This document shows positions 28,878 to 38,298 of a DNA stretch of 64,000 nucleotides, one piece after another. The notes beneath the pieces are model-generated. The model ran no database searches. It was not told the origin of the DNA and worked only from the letters and a program-made list of their open reading frames with translations. The position numbers and the translations under genes are program-made. Source of the DNA: Kluyveromyces lactis (taxonomy: Eukaryota > Ascomycota > Saccharomycetes > Saccharomycetales > Saccharomycetaceae); assembly GCF_000002515.2 (NCBI RefSeq), contig NC_006041.1, positions 1,426,001 through 1,490,000 of the forward strand. Reading direction: 5' to 3'. Position 1 is the first letter of the stretch, and each line of letters starts with the position of its first letter.

Positions 28878-29270
28878 CCTTTCAACCGTGAAGTTTTCCC
28901 TGGTATATCAGTCCCCGCTCTGTTTACATATTGGTTTTAGTTCTTTTTTTTTTTTTATTACTTTTAGCATTATCGTCTAATCTCTCCAACCAACATCTAT
29001 GCATCGCCCAGTATTCATTTGATAACCATACACAATTACTGCGTACGTCGGAATCTCAACCTTCAATTCGTTCCCGTCAAAAGCCAGGTGATGGCGGAGA
29101 GTTTAGTTTAGGTGAGGAAAAAGTTGGTTGGTCGCAGATCCTCTCTGTATTTAAACAACAGGGTCTTTCGATTCATTCTTTCCTTTCTATTAATGTTCTT
29201 CTTACAATTGTAGTATTAGTAGTGATAATAGCATCAGCAACCAGTAAATCTCACATAGATTAAATCAATT

Positions 29271-31088
29271 ATGGCTGAAAAGGTTTACTTGGACGCACAG
29301 TTGTCCAGAGTTGACACAGACGAAGATATCGAAAAGCAACAATTGTTTGGTGATGATAACATAGTAATCGAGAGATCTTCGCAATTATTTTACGATGGTC
29401 AATCTGATAGCAAGGTTCATGGTATAACTTCTGGTCATGGTTCGGATGTTAAGAACGTTGTTACTCATACGTCAGAATTCGATGGTAAACATGATGGTAT
29501 CAGATTGAAGAAAGCTCTAGAGGCTAGACATGTTTCTATGATTGCTATTGGTGGTTCCCTTGGTACTGGTCTTCTTATCGGTACAGGGTCTTCTCTTGCA
29601 CTTGCAGGACCAGCTGCCATCCTTATCGCTTATGCGTTTGTCGGATTGTTGGTGTTTTTCGTTATGTCTTGTCTTGGTGAAATGGCAGCTTATATCCCTC
29701 TAGATGGGTTTACCTCATATTCTACTAGATACGCAGACCCTGCCTTGGGTTTCGCAGTCGGTTACGCATACTTGTTCAAATACTGGATTATCGTTCCTAA
29801 CCAATTGACCGCTGGTGCTCTTGTCATTCAGTACTGGGTCGATCGTGACAAGGTGAACCCCGGTGTATGGATCACTATTTTATTGGTCGCTATCATTACA
29901 ATCAATTTCTTGGGTGTTAGATTCTTTGGTGAAATCGAATACTATATCTCTGCAGTGAAGATTACCGTCATGCTGGGTCTTATCATTTTGTTGTTGGTTC
30001 TTGCATGTGGTGGTGGTCCAAACCATGAGGTGTTGGGTTTCAAATATTGGAAAAATCCAGGTGCATTCAAAGAATACTCTACTGCCATCACTGGTGCTAA
30101 GGGTAGATTCGTGTCGTTCGCTTCGGTTTTCGTGCTAGCCCTTTTCGCTTATTTGGGTACTGAACTATGTGGTATCGTTGTCTCTGAATGTAAGAACCCA
30201 AGAAAAGCGGTTCCAAAGGCTATCAAATTGACCATGTACCGTATTATCGTTTTCTACTTGATTTCCATCTTCTTGCTTGGTATGTGCGTGCCATTCAATG
30301 ATCCATTGTTAATTAGCGCTAAGAGTGCCAAGACATCTGCATCTGCATCGCCATTTGTCGTTGCCATTGTTAACGCAGGTATCCCAGTTTTGCCCCACAT
30401 CATGAATGCTTGTATTTTGATCTTTGTGTTTTCTGCTGCCAACTCTGATCTTTACGTGGCTTCTAGATCCCTTTACGGTTTGGCAATTGATAACAAGGCT
30501 CCAAGAATCTTTGCTAAGACAAACAAACAAGGTGTGCCATACTGGTCATTACTGGTAGGTGTCTTATTTGCATTATTAGCATACATGAACGTTTCTTCCG
30601 GTAGTTCTGAAGTTTTCACATATTTCGTCAATTGTGTGTCTATCTTTGGTCTACTAAGTTGGATCTCAATCTTGATCACATATATCAGATTCGACAAAGC
30701 TTTCAGGGTTCAAGGTATCGATAAATCAACCTTGGCTTACCAATCGCCTTTGCAACCATATGGAGCTTGGTTCTCCTTATTCTTTTGCATTTTGATCGGT
30801 TTGATCAAAAACTTCCCTGCATTCTTAGGTGACACCTTCGACTACAAGTCATTCATCACTGGTTACATTGGTATCCCAACTTACATCATCTCATACATCG
30901 GTTACAAATTGTGGTACAAGACCAAGATCATCCCATCCGAAGAAGTTGATCTCGTCTCATTCAAAGAAGCAGTCGATTTGGAAGAAGAAGAAGGTAAAAT
31001 GTTAGATGAGGAAAGAGCTGCACATCTTGCAGCACACGGAAAGGATCTCAAATGGTGCTACGAAAAGATCTTCGGCTGGGTCATGTGA
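29271..31088 (+). CDS. DIP5: Dicarboxylic amino-acid permease, Dip5 type
   Basis: This 605-residue member of the yeast amino-acid transporter (YAT/APC) family is close to S. cerevisiae Dip5 (608), which imports glutamate and aspartate. Twelve helices span about 88-560. The helix-1 signature GGSLGTGLLIGTG (about 93-105) and the consensus EMAAYIPLDGFTSYSTRY mark the family. The DPALGFAVGYAYLFKYWI stretch and C-terminal KIFGWVM are Dip5-like. Both tails are hydrophilic; the N-tail has several lysines that could be ubiquitinated. The frame starts at the ATG at 29271; an open frame just upstream has no ATG and is not a uORF. A GATAAG cluster lies upstream. Confidence 0.88.
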   Translation: MAEKVYLDAQLSRVDTDEDIEKQQLFGDDNIVIERSSQLFYDGQSDSKVHGITSGHGSDVKNVVTHTSEFDGKHDGIRLKKALEARHVSMIAIGGSLGTGLLIGTGSSLALAGPAAILIAYAFVGLLVFFVMSCLGEMAAYIPLDGFTSYSTRYADPALGFAVGYAYLFKYWIIVPNQLTAGALVIQYWVDRDKVNPGVWITILLVAIITINFLGVRFFGEIEYYISAVKITVMLGLIILLLVLACGGGPNHEVLGFKYWKNPGAFKEYSTAITGAKGRFVSFASVFVLALFAYLGTELCGIVVSECKNPRKAVPKAIKLTMYRIIVFYLISIFLLGMCVPFNDPLLISAKSAKTSASASPFVVAIVNAGIPVLPHIMNACILIFVFSAANSDLYVASRSLYGLAIDNKAPRIFAKTNKQGVPYWSLLVGVLFALLAYMNVSSGSSEVFTYFVNCVSIFGLLSWISILITYIRFDKAFRVQGIDKSTLAYQSPLQPYGAWFSLFFCILIGLIKNFPAFLGDTFDYKSFITGYIGIPTYIISYIGYKLWYKTKIIPSEEVDLVSFKEAVDLEEEEGKMLDEERAAHLAAHGKDLKWCYEKIFGWVM

Positions 31089-31902
31089 GGCGGTTCCTGT
31101 TTCCTCCCCCCATAAGTATCAGGTAATACAAATCAAATTTGCATATACATTAATAAAAAGAAGCGAATAAAGACTCCTTAATCATATCCGGTTGATACAG
31201 GTTCGGCTGTATTCTCCTCGTGTCGCTTAGTTTACATTTCTTTCCCAAGTTTAATTCAATTTCTTCAACAAAGATTTAGAGAGTATACTTGCGCCGTCAT
31301 CATACTGGCTGCCTTTCCGTTTCATCAATAAATATATGTATTCTCTAATTAATTTTATGCTCATAATATATCGGTTGCACGAGATGGTCATTCCGATGGT
31401 TTCAGACTCTAGTTAAAAGAAGAAGCTAGATGCTGATAATATTGATTTCGGATGTTACTGATTGAATATTTTGAGCTATTATAATAATATCAACAAAGAA
31501 AATTTTAACGTGGGTTGATTCTTAGGTTTAAAAAGACCCATCGTATATCTCACCAAATATCGGTACCGTATTCGAAGGATAAGGACTAACGACTTAATCT
31601 CTAACTTGTGGTAACTAAATTTAGTCCTTTATCTACAATTTCTCTATAGAGCATTCAACAAAGATTGTGGTTTTTATCTATCAAGTATTATTCCATTACT
31701 ATTAATGTACTTATAAAATTCTGTATATGAAGAGTATCAAGAAAACTGTGACTTCTCCACATCAGTATAGTAAAGCCAACAAAGGGGATACCTTTGCAGT
31801 TGTAGCAACTATTGGCGTAAACGTTTCAAATGGGGTAAAAGAAAGAAATAAAGAGTATATCGTTCATATATATCATTTAGAAATCAAATCACTAAAATTC
31901 GA
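31089..31902. other. Convergent 3' region between DIP5 and PDC1
   Basis: 814 bp of A/T-rich sequence holding the 3' ends of both genes. TATATA-rich tracts typical of yeast polyadenylation sites occur near 31140-31170 and 31855-31875. No coding frame or structured element is recognised. Confidence 0.5.
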
Positions 31903-33594
31903 TTAGTTCTTAGCGTTGGTAGCAGCAGTCAATTGAGCTTGCTTAACCAAGTTAGATGGAGCATCCATAGTTGGCAACATAACTTCGATCAATCTGATTC
32001 TGGTGTTGTCTTGGAACTTTTCGTCAGTGGTCAACTTGTTCCATTCACCAGTGGTGGAAACTCTGACAGCTTCGTAGTCCTTGGCACCGAAAGTTGGCAA
32101 TAATTCCAAGTGTTGCCAGTTTTGGATACAGTTGTATTGAGCGGTTTCACCGTGAATCAATCTTTCAATGGTGTAACCGTCGTTGTTCAATACGAACAAG
32201 TATGGCTTCAAGCCCCATCTGATCATGGTGGAGATTTCTTGAACAGTCAATTGCAAAGAACCGTCACCAATGAATAAGATAACTCTCTTCTTTGGATCAA
32301 TTTCTTCGGCAGCGAAGGCAGCACCCAAGGTAGCACCAGTGGTGAAACCAATGGAACCCCATAAAACTTGAGAGATACCGTATGTGTTGTTTGGGAAATG
32401 AGTTTGGTTGATACCGAAGGCAGAGGTACCGGTTTCAGTGATAACAACATCACCTTCTCTCAAGAATTCACCGACTTGAGTCCAGACCCATTCTTGCTTC
32501 AATGGAGTGGAGTCAGCGACAGCTTCGTTGTGTTCTGGTTCAGATGGAACTGGAACTGGCTTGTAACCCTTAGCAGCATCGGCAACCTTAGTCAACAATT
32601 TTTGTAAAGCGAACTTCATTTGGACACCTGGGAAGGTAGCGCTTCTGATCTTGGTGTAGTCAGAGTGGAATTCGACAATGTTCTTGGTCTTGTAAGAGTA
32701 AGAGAAAGAACCAGTGTTGAAATCGGACAATAGAGCACCGACCGATAGAACCAAGTCAGCAGATTCAACGGCTTCCTTGACAGCTGGAGAAGATAGGGTA
32801 CCGACGTAGACACCACCGAATCTTGGGTGCTTTTCGTCAATGGAACCCTTACCCATTGGGGTAACGAAGGCTGGGAATTGAGTCAAGTCGATCAACTTCT
32901 TGGTCTCAGCCTTGGCATCGTGTCTGGAACAACAAGCATCAGCCAAGATAACTGGGTTCTTAGCTTCCTTGATCAGTTGCAAGACGTTTTCGATGACTTC
33001 TTCTTCGGCTTCTGGGTCATTTGGCTTCAAGCTCAAATCAATTGGAGTGTCCAACAAAGAAGCTGGGACAGTCAAGTCGACCAAGTTAGCTGGCAAACCC
33101 AAGTAGACTGGTCTTTGGGAAACGTAAGTGGTTCTGATACATCTGTCGATTTCAGCTGGGGCAGTGTTGATATCGGTGATCATAGCAGTGGTTTCAGAAA
33201 TGTTGGAGGACATTCTGTGGAAAACAGTGAAGTCACCGTTACCCAAGGTGTGGTGCAACAACAATTGCTTAGCTTGAGAAGAGACGGATGGAACACCGAC
33301 AACGTGCAAGACACCAACGTGTTCAGCGTAAGAACCGGCAATACCGTTCAAAGCAGACAATTCACCGACACCGAAGGTGGTGATGATACAGGACATACCC
33401 TTTAATCTGGCGTAACCATCAGCAGCGTAAGCAGCGTTCAATTCGTTGGCATTACCAGCCCATCTCATACCTGGGACTTCGTAGATATTGTCCAATAGGG
33501 ACAAGTTGAAATCACCTGGTAGACCAAAGATGGTTTGAACTTCGACTTGCTTTAATCTTTCGAACAAGTAACGACCTAATGTAATTTCAGACAT
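31903..33594 (-). CDS. PDC1: Pyruvate decarboxylase
   Basis: This 563-residue thiamine-diphosphate enzyme converts pyruvate to acetaldehyde and CO2, the entry to ethanol fermentation. It has the same length as S. cerevisiae Pdc1. The catalytic Glu is in NANELNAAYAADGYAR (about 51), the His-His pair in LLLHHTLG (about 114-115), and the TPP-binding motif runs from GDGSLQLT (about 444) to NNDGYT about 25 residues later. Codon bias is extreme, with few codons per amino acid, as in highly expressed glycolytic genes. TATATA at 33697-33702 is about 105 bp upstream. Autoregulation by enzyme level is known for such genes but cannot be read here. Confidence 0.97.
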   Translation of the reverse strand: MSEITLGRYLFERLKQVEVQTIFGLPGDFNLSLLDNIYEVPGMRWAGNANELNAAYAADGYARLKGMSCIITTFGVGELSALNGIAGSYAEHVGVLHVVGVPSVSSQAKQLLLHHTLGNGDFTVFHRMSSNISETTAMITDINTAPAEIDRCIRTTYVSQRPVYLGLPANLVDLTVPASLLDTPIDLSLKPNDPEAEEEVIENVLQLIKEAKNPVILADACCSRHDAKAETKKLIDLTQFPAFVTPMGKGSIDEKHPRFGGVYVGTLSSPAVKEAVESADLVLSVGALLSDFNTGSFSYSYKTKNIVEFHSDYTKIRSATFPGVQMKFALQKLLTKVADAAKGYKPVPVPSEPEHNEAVADSTPLKQEWVWTQVGEFLREGDVVITETGTSAFGINQTHFPNNTYGISQVLWGSIGFTTGATLGAAFAAEEIDPKKRVILFIGDGSLQLTVQEISTMIRWGLKPYLFVLNNDGYTIERLIHGETAQYNCIQNWQHLELLPTFGAKDYEAVRVSTTGEWNKLTTDEKFQDNTRIRLIEVMLPTMDAPSNLVKQAQLTAATNAKN

Positions 33595-33696
33595 TGTAAT
33601 TTAAGTTGGTTTTGAGTTGTAGTTTTATCCTTAATATTAATAGTTAATACTATAATATGTTTGGCTTTAGTGGATGGTTTTTGAGGTAATCAAAAG

Positions 33697-33702
33697 TATA
33701 TA
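33697..33702 (-). promoter_or_regulatory. PDC1 TATA box
   Basis: TATATA about 105 bp upstream of the PDC1 ATG, the usual distance in yeast, in an otherwise A/T-rich core promoter with pyrimidine-poor flanks. Confidence 0.5.
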
Positions 33703-34298
33703 ATTAAGATTATGATTAAGACATGATGGGAAACTCTAGCCATTACAGATAATCATGCCCATGTATTTATACTTTATCTGAGTTAACTAAAAAAAATAGA
33801 AAGGTCATATTCACCACCCAGCCAGCCCTGCCTCTCACCTCACTCTCCCCCCTTAATGGATAATTGACACAAGTGGTACTACTATTCCAACCTTAAGATA
33901 TTCATGGGCCAATACTACGTATACACCTTAAAAGGTTGAATCTTTTCACAAATATTGCATAATCTATCCCATGGTTCTACATAGCAAATACAGAATATGC
34001 AAAATACAGGACACGCACAAGGGCCAGCAATGGTTAGCTAATTTGAATAATTTCCAATACCATGAAATTATCCCACCTTTTACCTTGGTTGACTCTCATT
34101 TCCGATTTTCTATACCACAGAAACCGCACCACACGCCCATTTCCCATTTCATCTATTCACTTTCACTACATCTAAAATCTTCCTCTTCCTCTCCCCATGA
34201 CACTCGTTGTATGGGTACCAAAAGGTAAAAAGAGCTCACATTAGGAAAGGAATAGGACGATGTAGAAGAGACTTACTTACTCGTTGCCCATGGAATTG

Positions 34299-34319
34299 GG
34301 CATTGGCATCGCCAATGCC
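34299..34319. repeat. Hairpin, 9-bp perfect arms
   Basis: GGCATTGGC (34299-34307) and GCCAATGCC (34311-34319) are exact reverse complements with ATC between. TGCCCA/TGGGCA just upstream forms a second, overlapping 6-bp dyad. It lies about 700 bp upstream of the PDC1 start. Confidence 0.8.
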
Positions 34320-34563
34320 ATTCAACAAGTCGCAATGGAACAGACCGAATTTACTGGAAGCGCAATCCTGTAAAAAGAAATACCTCAGCTGAATTCCAGT
34401 TTACACGAATCCCTCACAGAGATAGAGTTGTATTTGTCTGGGATACGGCTTGGAGGATGTCTGCTTTGGCTGTTGTTAAAAATCGCATCAACTGATCCGA
34501 GGAATCATCAGTGGGAACGACGTGCATGGAAAAGAAACGTGCTGAGAGTGATGGGCTTAGTTG

Positions 34564-34595
34564 CCGTTATTTGCATTTTGAAATGCATATAACGG
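34564..34595. repeat. Dyad, 15-bp arms with one mismatch
   Basis: The left arm CCGTTATTTGCATTT (34564-34578) pairs with AAATGCATATAACGG (34581-34595) at 14 of 15 positions around a 2-base centre. It lies about 255 bp past the STU2 stop codon and 970 bp upstream of PDC1. It could act as a terminator hairpin or a dimer-binding site. Confidence 0.8.
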
Positions 34596-34848
34596 TGTAT
34601 CTTCCCTCTAGTTGCATATCTGGAATATCTGACGATTTTCGGAGAATTTTGGAGAAAAAGAAACTTTTCGGAAAAACTAGGAGGCTGCACCAGAGATAAG
34701 CAGAGAGAAGACGTTGCTATATATTACCCGGGACAATATATGCATTCTAGGTCATGTGACTGGAAGCTTCCCTCTCTGGTTGTCATGTCGGAGTTTGCGC
34801 TCAATTCGTCGTTTATACAGGAATCTATTTTGTACATAGTGGATTCTC

Positions 34849-37347
34849 TTAATCTACGCCGAGATTGTTGAAACCGGACCTGGATTTGGCCCTCATTCTT
34901 TCTATACGTGCCTTTAATTGGTTCGTAACTTCTGCAGCTCGTTTCCACGATTCCTCTTGCAACATATGGTTGTTCAAGTTTAGGGAATTGACACGTCTAG
35001 GTAGATCGTCGCTACTTTCACTAGGCGATCTGACCCTTTGAGGAGTCGTAGCATTTTTAGTAGATCTCAGAGGTGATAAGGTAGTTGCTGTTAATCTTCC
35101 TCTGCTAATGGACGAGGATATGGGTGAATCTGTTGACATGGTATCGGAAGTACCGCCCGTCAGTTTACTCTCTAACTCCTTGATCTTTAAATTCTTAGCG
35201 TTCAATTGATCCTTCGAATCCTGCAATTGCCTTTGTAAATTGGAAACGTATGTCTCAGACTCGTTCAAGAGTTTATTTACTTTGGAAAGTTGTAAATTGG
35301 ATTGATTTAAGTTGGATAAGAGATCGTTGCGCTCCCTTAGCCATTCTTGTCTCTCTTGTCTTAATTTGTTCACTTCATCGTTTAAATGTGACATTCTGTT
35401 GGATATGTTTGTCTGTGGTGTGAAATTGCCAGAGAGGCTTGTGTTGGAACTGGTATTAGATTTGGGTTGTGTTGAGGAAGGCAGATCCGTATGGTTCATC
35501 ATTTGATGAGTAGTTAGAGACCTTGAAGTCAACCTGGACGACTTCGTGTTGCCATTCAAGGCAGAGTTACGTGCCGGTTTCAATGGAGAAGTGGCCAGTC
35601 GTTTTGAAGGGATCGTTGAAGACAAGGGTTGGGATCGTACTACTGGTGCCGCTGATCTTAATTGGGTTTGCGGTTGGGTTTGGTGTGGAGGTGGAACCGT
35701 TGCCGCCTTGATCTCCACTTTATCAACAAGTTCAAGGATCTTCTTCCTTTTCAAGTTATCGAGCTTGTCCAAATATGTTGATAGTTCTCTTTCATCGAAT
35801 ATCTTAATTAAGATAGCAATACACTTGAAACCCTCATTTCTTGTTGCCTGTTGATTGTCGTTTACAATGGGCTGCAAAGAATTGAGTATCGCTGGCAAAT
35901 TGGAGAATACCGACGTTCTATGAAGAGTTTCAGTCGGTGTCCAATTGGATAGCAACTCGAAAAGAAATTTCGAGCATACAATTTTTACCTGTGGTACTTT
36001 GTTCTTCATGTGTTGTAACACAGACTCGAGACATAGCTCTAATTTATAGTACTTTGAAAGGTTCAGGAGAGCATTGAAAATAGAATCTGCGACGTTTGGT
36101 TTTTTCTCCTTTGATCTAGTTAGGAGAGCGTTTAAAGTTTCCAATGCGAATGGGTTATATTCTGATCTTAATGCGGATATTAGTATATCTAAACTGCTGG
36201 TAGATATTTGTACTGCTTGTAGGTTTGCATCGGAAGTGATAGTCGAGCAAAATTTGTGAATGATTTCAGAATGATCTTCATTTGATGCTGACAATTTTTT
36301 AACCTTGGTTAAAGTCTGATCGTGGAACTCTTCTAAAGCTTCCACTCTATCCTTCCATTTGCTAGACGCCAAACTCTGATAGAAATTATTCGGTAGCTTA
36401 TCTAATATAGTTTGTACGGGGAACATATCATATGGATCGATTGATTGGTTATCCAGAGCAGCGGCAGACTGGCCGTTATTACCTGCCATTGCTAGATCTC
36501 CGTCATGATCCAAGGGTAAATCAGTTGAATTGTTATCACTCTGAGCCGGGACTGCCCATATAAACTGAGACGGTGTTGAAGAAGGCGGTATAGTGCCCTG
36601 GTACGATTCAAACAGTTTATCCAGGTCCTTCTGTTGTATGGGCTTCAACTTCCCCAATAGAAGCTCTTGAAGTACAGGTTTATTAAACCATGTATATAGT
36701 TGTAAAATCAACTGCATTGACTCATTCCTCACAGATTTATCCGCATGTGAGCAAAGTTTAGGTAAAACTTCCACTAGACCCTGTAACGATTGCATCTTCT
36801 CCTGTTGAGAAACGTTCACGAACCCAAACTGCTCTATCAACTTTACATGAACCATTAACGCTGCAGTCAACAGCTTCGGTAATTTTTTGGTCCAAATCGG
36901 CGTCAGACAATTGATTGCATTTACGATATTATCATCCAATGACACGACAAGCGAAACGCAGGCCAATGAAGCCTCTTTCGTCGCTGATTTCGAGGAAGTC
37001 ATACCTTTCTCCACCAGAGCTGGAACCCAGCCCTGAACCAATTGACCCGGCTGACACAAATCTCTGATCTGGGGTACGTCGATCATAAATTTCAACAAAC
37101 TGTACAAGGCCTTAACGGCAGATTCTTGTGCAACAACATTGGAATCCAATACGTACCCCGTGAAAATCTCAGGTTTCTTCCAATACTTATTAACGCCACT
37201 CTCTGCAACTCTAGCAACGGACAGTTTATTGAATGTGCTTTCTAGCTCATTATATCCATGCTGTCTTGCCTTCCAAAGCTTATGAACAAGTCTCTCATCT
37301 AGTGACAGAGTCTGAAAAGACGCCGAATCATCCGTAGCGTTATCCAT
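34849..37347 (-). CDS. STU2: Microtubule polymerase Stu2 (XMAP215/TOG family)
   Basis: 832 residues from the ATG at 37347. An open frame runs 15 bases further, but that codon is GTG, and S. cerevisiae Stu2 also starts about 12 residues before LSLDERL-like sequence. The N-terminal TOG1 domain (about 5-240) and TOG2 (about 310-550) are built of HEAT repeats. A Ser/Pro/Arg-rich basic linker (about 555-660) binds microtubules, and a coiled coil (about 665-740, NKLRQERQEWLRERNDLLSN) dimerises the protein. The C-terminal segment (about 790-832) binds partners. Stu2 catalyses tubulin addition at plus ends and at kinetochores. It neighbours PDC1, as in S. cerevisiae, with the pair inverted. Confidence 0.95.
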   Translation of the reverse strand: MDNATDDSASFQTLSLDERLVHKLWKARQHGYNELESTFNKLSVARVAESGVNKYWKKPEIFTGYVLDSNVVAQESAVKALYSLLKFMIDVPQIRDLCQPGQLVQGWVPALVEKGMTSSKSATKEASLACVSLVVSLDDNIVNAINCLTPIWTKKLPKLLTAALMVHVKLIEQFGFVNVSQQEKMQSLQGLVEVLPKLCSHADKSVRNESMQLILQLYTWFNKPVLQELLLGKLKPIQQKDLDKLFESYQGTIPPSSTPSQFIWAVPAQSDNNSTDLPLDHDGDLAMAGNNGQSAAALDNQSIDPYDMFPVQTILDKLPNNFYQSLASSKWKDRVEALEEFHDQTLTKVKKLSASNEDHSEIIHKFCSTITSDANLQAVQISTSSLDILISALRSEYNPFALETLNALLTRSKEKKPNVADSIFNALLNLSKYYKLELCLESVLQHMKNKVPQVKIVCSKFLFELLSNWTPTETLHRTSVFSNLPAILNSLQPIVNDNQQATRNEGFKCIAILIKIFDERELSTYLDKLDNLKRKKILELVDKVEIKAATVPPPHQTQPQTQLRSAAPVVRSQPLSSTIPSKRLATSPLKPARNSALNGNTKSSRLTSRSLTTHQMMNHTDLPSSTQPKSNTSSNTSLSGNFTPQTNISNRMSHLNDEVNKLRQERQEWLRERNDLLSNLNQSNLQLSKVNKLLNESETYVSNLQRQLQDSKDQLNAKNLKIKELESKLTGGTSDTMSTDSPISSSISRGRLTATTLSPLRSTKNATTPQRVRSPSESSDDLPRRVNSLNLNNHMLQEESWKRAAEVTNQLKARIERMRAKSRSGFNNLGVD

Positions 37348-37916
37348 GGGAGATATACACACGCGATACAGCTGGCAGCACCCTGTGTTGACTCACTGAC
37401 CGTCTATTTTATTCATGTTGTCTCGTCTGTTTGTTTGTTTACTGGTTGATTTTGATTGTTTTTGTTTACAGAAACGATTGATTTCAAGTCATGTGATATA
37501 TCACGTGACTTTGTTGATATGCTTTGGATCGGGTTTGCAGAAACCTGAATAATGGGAGGGTAGGATCTATTATACACGTACACGCCCCTCCAATCACTCA
37601 ATCGGCGCTGATGCGTGTTGGTTGAACATTATACAGTCAATTCAAGCCATTCAAAACACCGTTACACGAGTGTTGGCGCTTCCACCTGCTTACAAATGGA
37701 CGGGTTCTAGCTGATTCCAGCTCTCGATTCCTGATTAGCAAGCAAAAATTTGTCAAAAACTCGATATTTAACCAACATTATTATATAAAGGAAGTAAGAT
37801 ACATTTAAAGGTTATTTAGTTGTCTCTTCGATTGATTATCGGATAATCTGATAACTTTCTATCCTCATCAAATAAGGTACAATTTATCTTTACTATCCCC
37901 TCCAATTTCATATATA
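37348..37916. other. Divergent STU2-thioredoxin promoter region
   Basis: 569 bp between divergent starts. A TATATCACGTGAC stretch with a CACGTG core is near 37502. TATATAA at 37782-37788 is a likely TATA box about 135 bp before the thioredoxin ATG. No coding frame. Confidence 0.5.
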
Positions 37917-38231
37917 ATGGTCGCTCAACTTACTTCCGCATCCGAATTCGAAAAGGCTTTGACTGACGACAAGTTGGTCGTCGTCGACTTCTTTGCCACC
38001 TGGTGTGGTCCATGCAAGATGATTGCCCCAATGTTGGAAAAGTTCGCTAAGGAATACGAGGGTAAAGCTACCTTCTTGAAGGTTGACGTTGATGAGTTGC
38101 CAGATGTTGCAAAGAACAACGATGTCAGTGCTATGCCAACCCTAGTTTTCTTCAAGTCCGGTAAGGAAATTTCTAGAGTCCTAGGTGCTAACTTGGCTGC
38201 TATCAAGCAAACCATTGCTGCTAACGTGTAA
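37917..38231 (+). CDS. TRX1: Cytosolic thioredoxin
   Basis: This 104-residue thioredoxin has the active site WCGPCK with redox cysteines at 30 and 33, preceded by the conserved VVVDFFATWC. The cis-proline is in AMPTLVFFKSG (about 73-75). It has no targeting signal, so it is cytosolic like S. cerevisiae Trx1/Trx2. It reduces ribonucleotide reductase, PAPS reductase and peroxiredoxins. In S. cerevisiae TRX1 lies by PDC1 and TRX2 by SER2; here a single gene sits between STU2/PDC1 and SER2, so it represents the ancestor of both. It is tightly convergent with SER2 (67 bp). Confidence 0.96.
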   Translation: MVAQLTSASEFEKALTDDKLVVVDFFATWCGPCKMIAPMLEKFAKEYEGKATFLKVDVDELPDVAKNNDVSAMPTLVFFKSGKEISRVLGANLAAIKQTIAANV

Positions 38232-38298
38232 AATTTTTTGTACACTGCTTATAATATACATTTTACTATATATATATCAGAATAAATTCTTTACATTT

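Larger units (their letters stand above)
26349..29270. other. 2.9 kb divergent JEN-DIP5 regulatory region
   Basis: This is the longest gene-free stretch in the window, between two divergent nutrient-transporter genes. Frames of 100-150 codons exist (27071-27526, 28931-29263) but open with GTG or TTG, lack an ATG and look non-coding. Contents: a poly-A run near 26582-26597; a G/C-richer block about 27060-27560; AGGGTAAC/GTTACCCT inverted copies (27555, 27583); a perfect 15-bp dyad (27912-27944); two CACGTG sites (about 27990, 28049); and six GATAAG cores (28190-28877). T- and C-rich tracts precede the permease start. Confidence 0.6.
33595..34848. other. PDC1 upstream region / STU2 3' region
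   Basis: 1.25 kb with no gene. TATATA (33697-33702) is the probable PDC1 TATA box. A C-rich block lies near 33822-33853. A 9-bp perfect hairpin (34299-34319) and a 15-bp dyad with one mismatch (34564-34595) lie in the distal half, which could belong either to the PDC1 upstream region or to the STU2 3' end. Confidence 0.5.

Noticed and set aside
28931-29263. 110-codon frame ending 7 bases before the permease start, as a uORF
   Set aside because: It opens with TTG and contains no ATG; the composition reflects a pyrimidine-rich leader.
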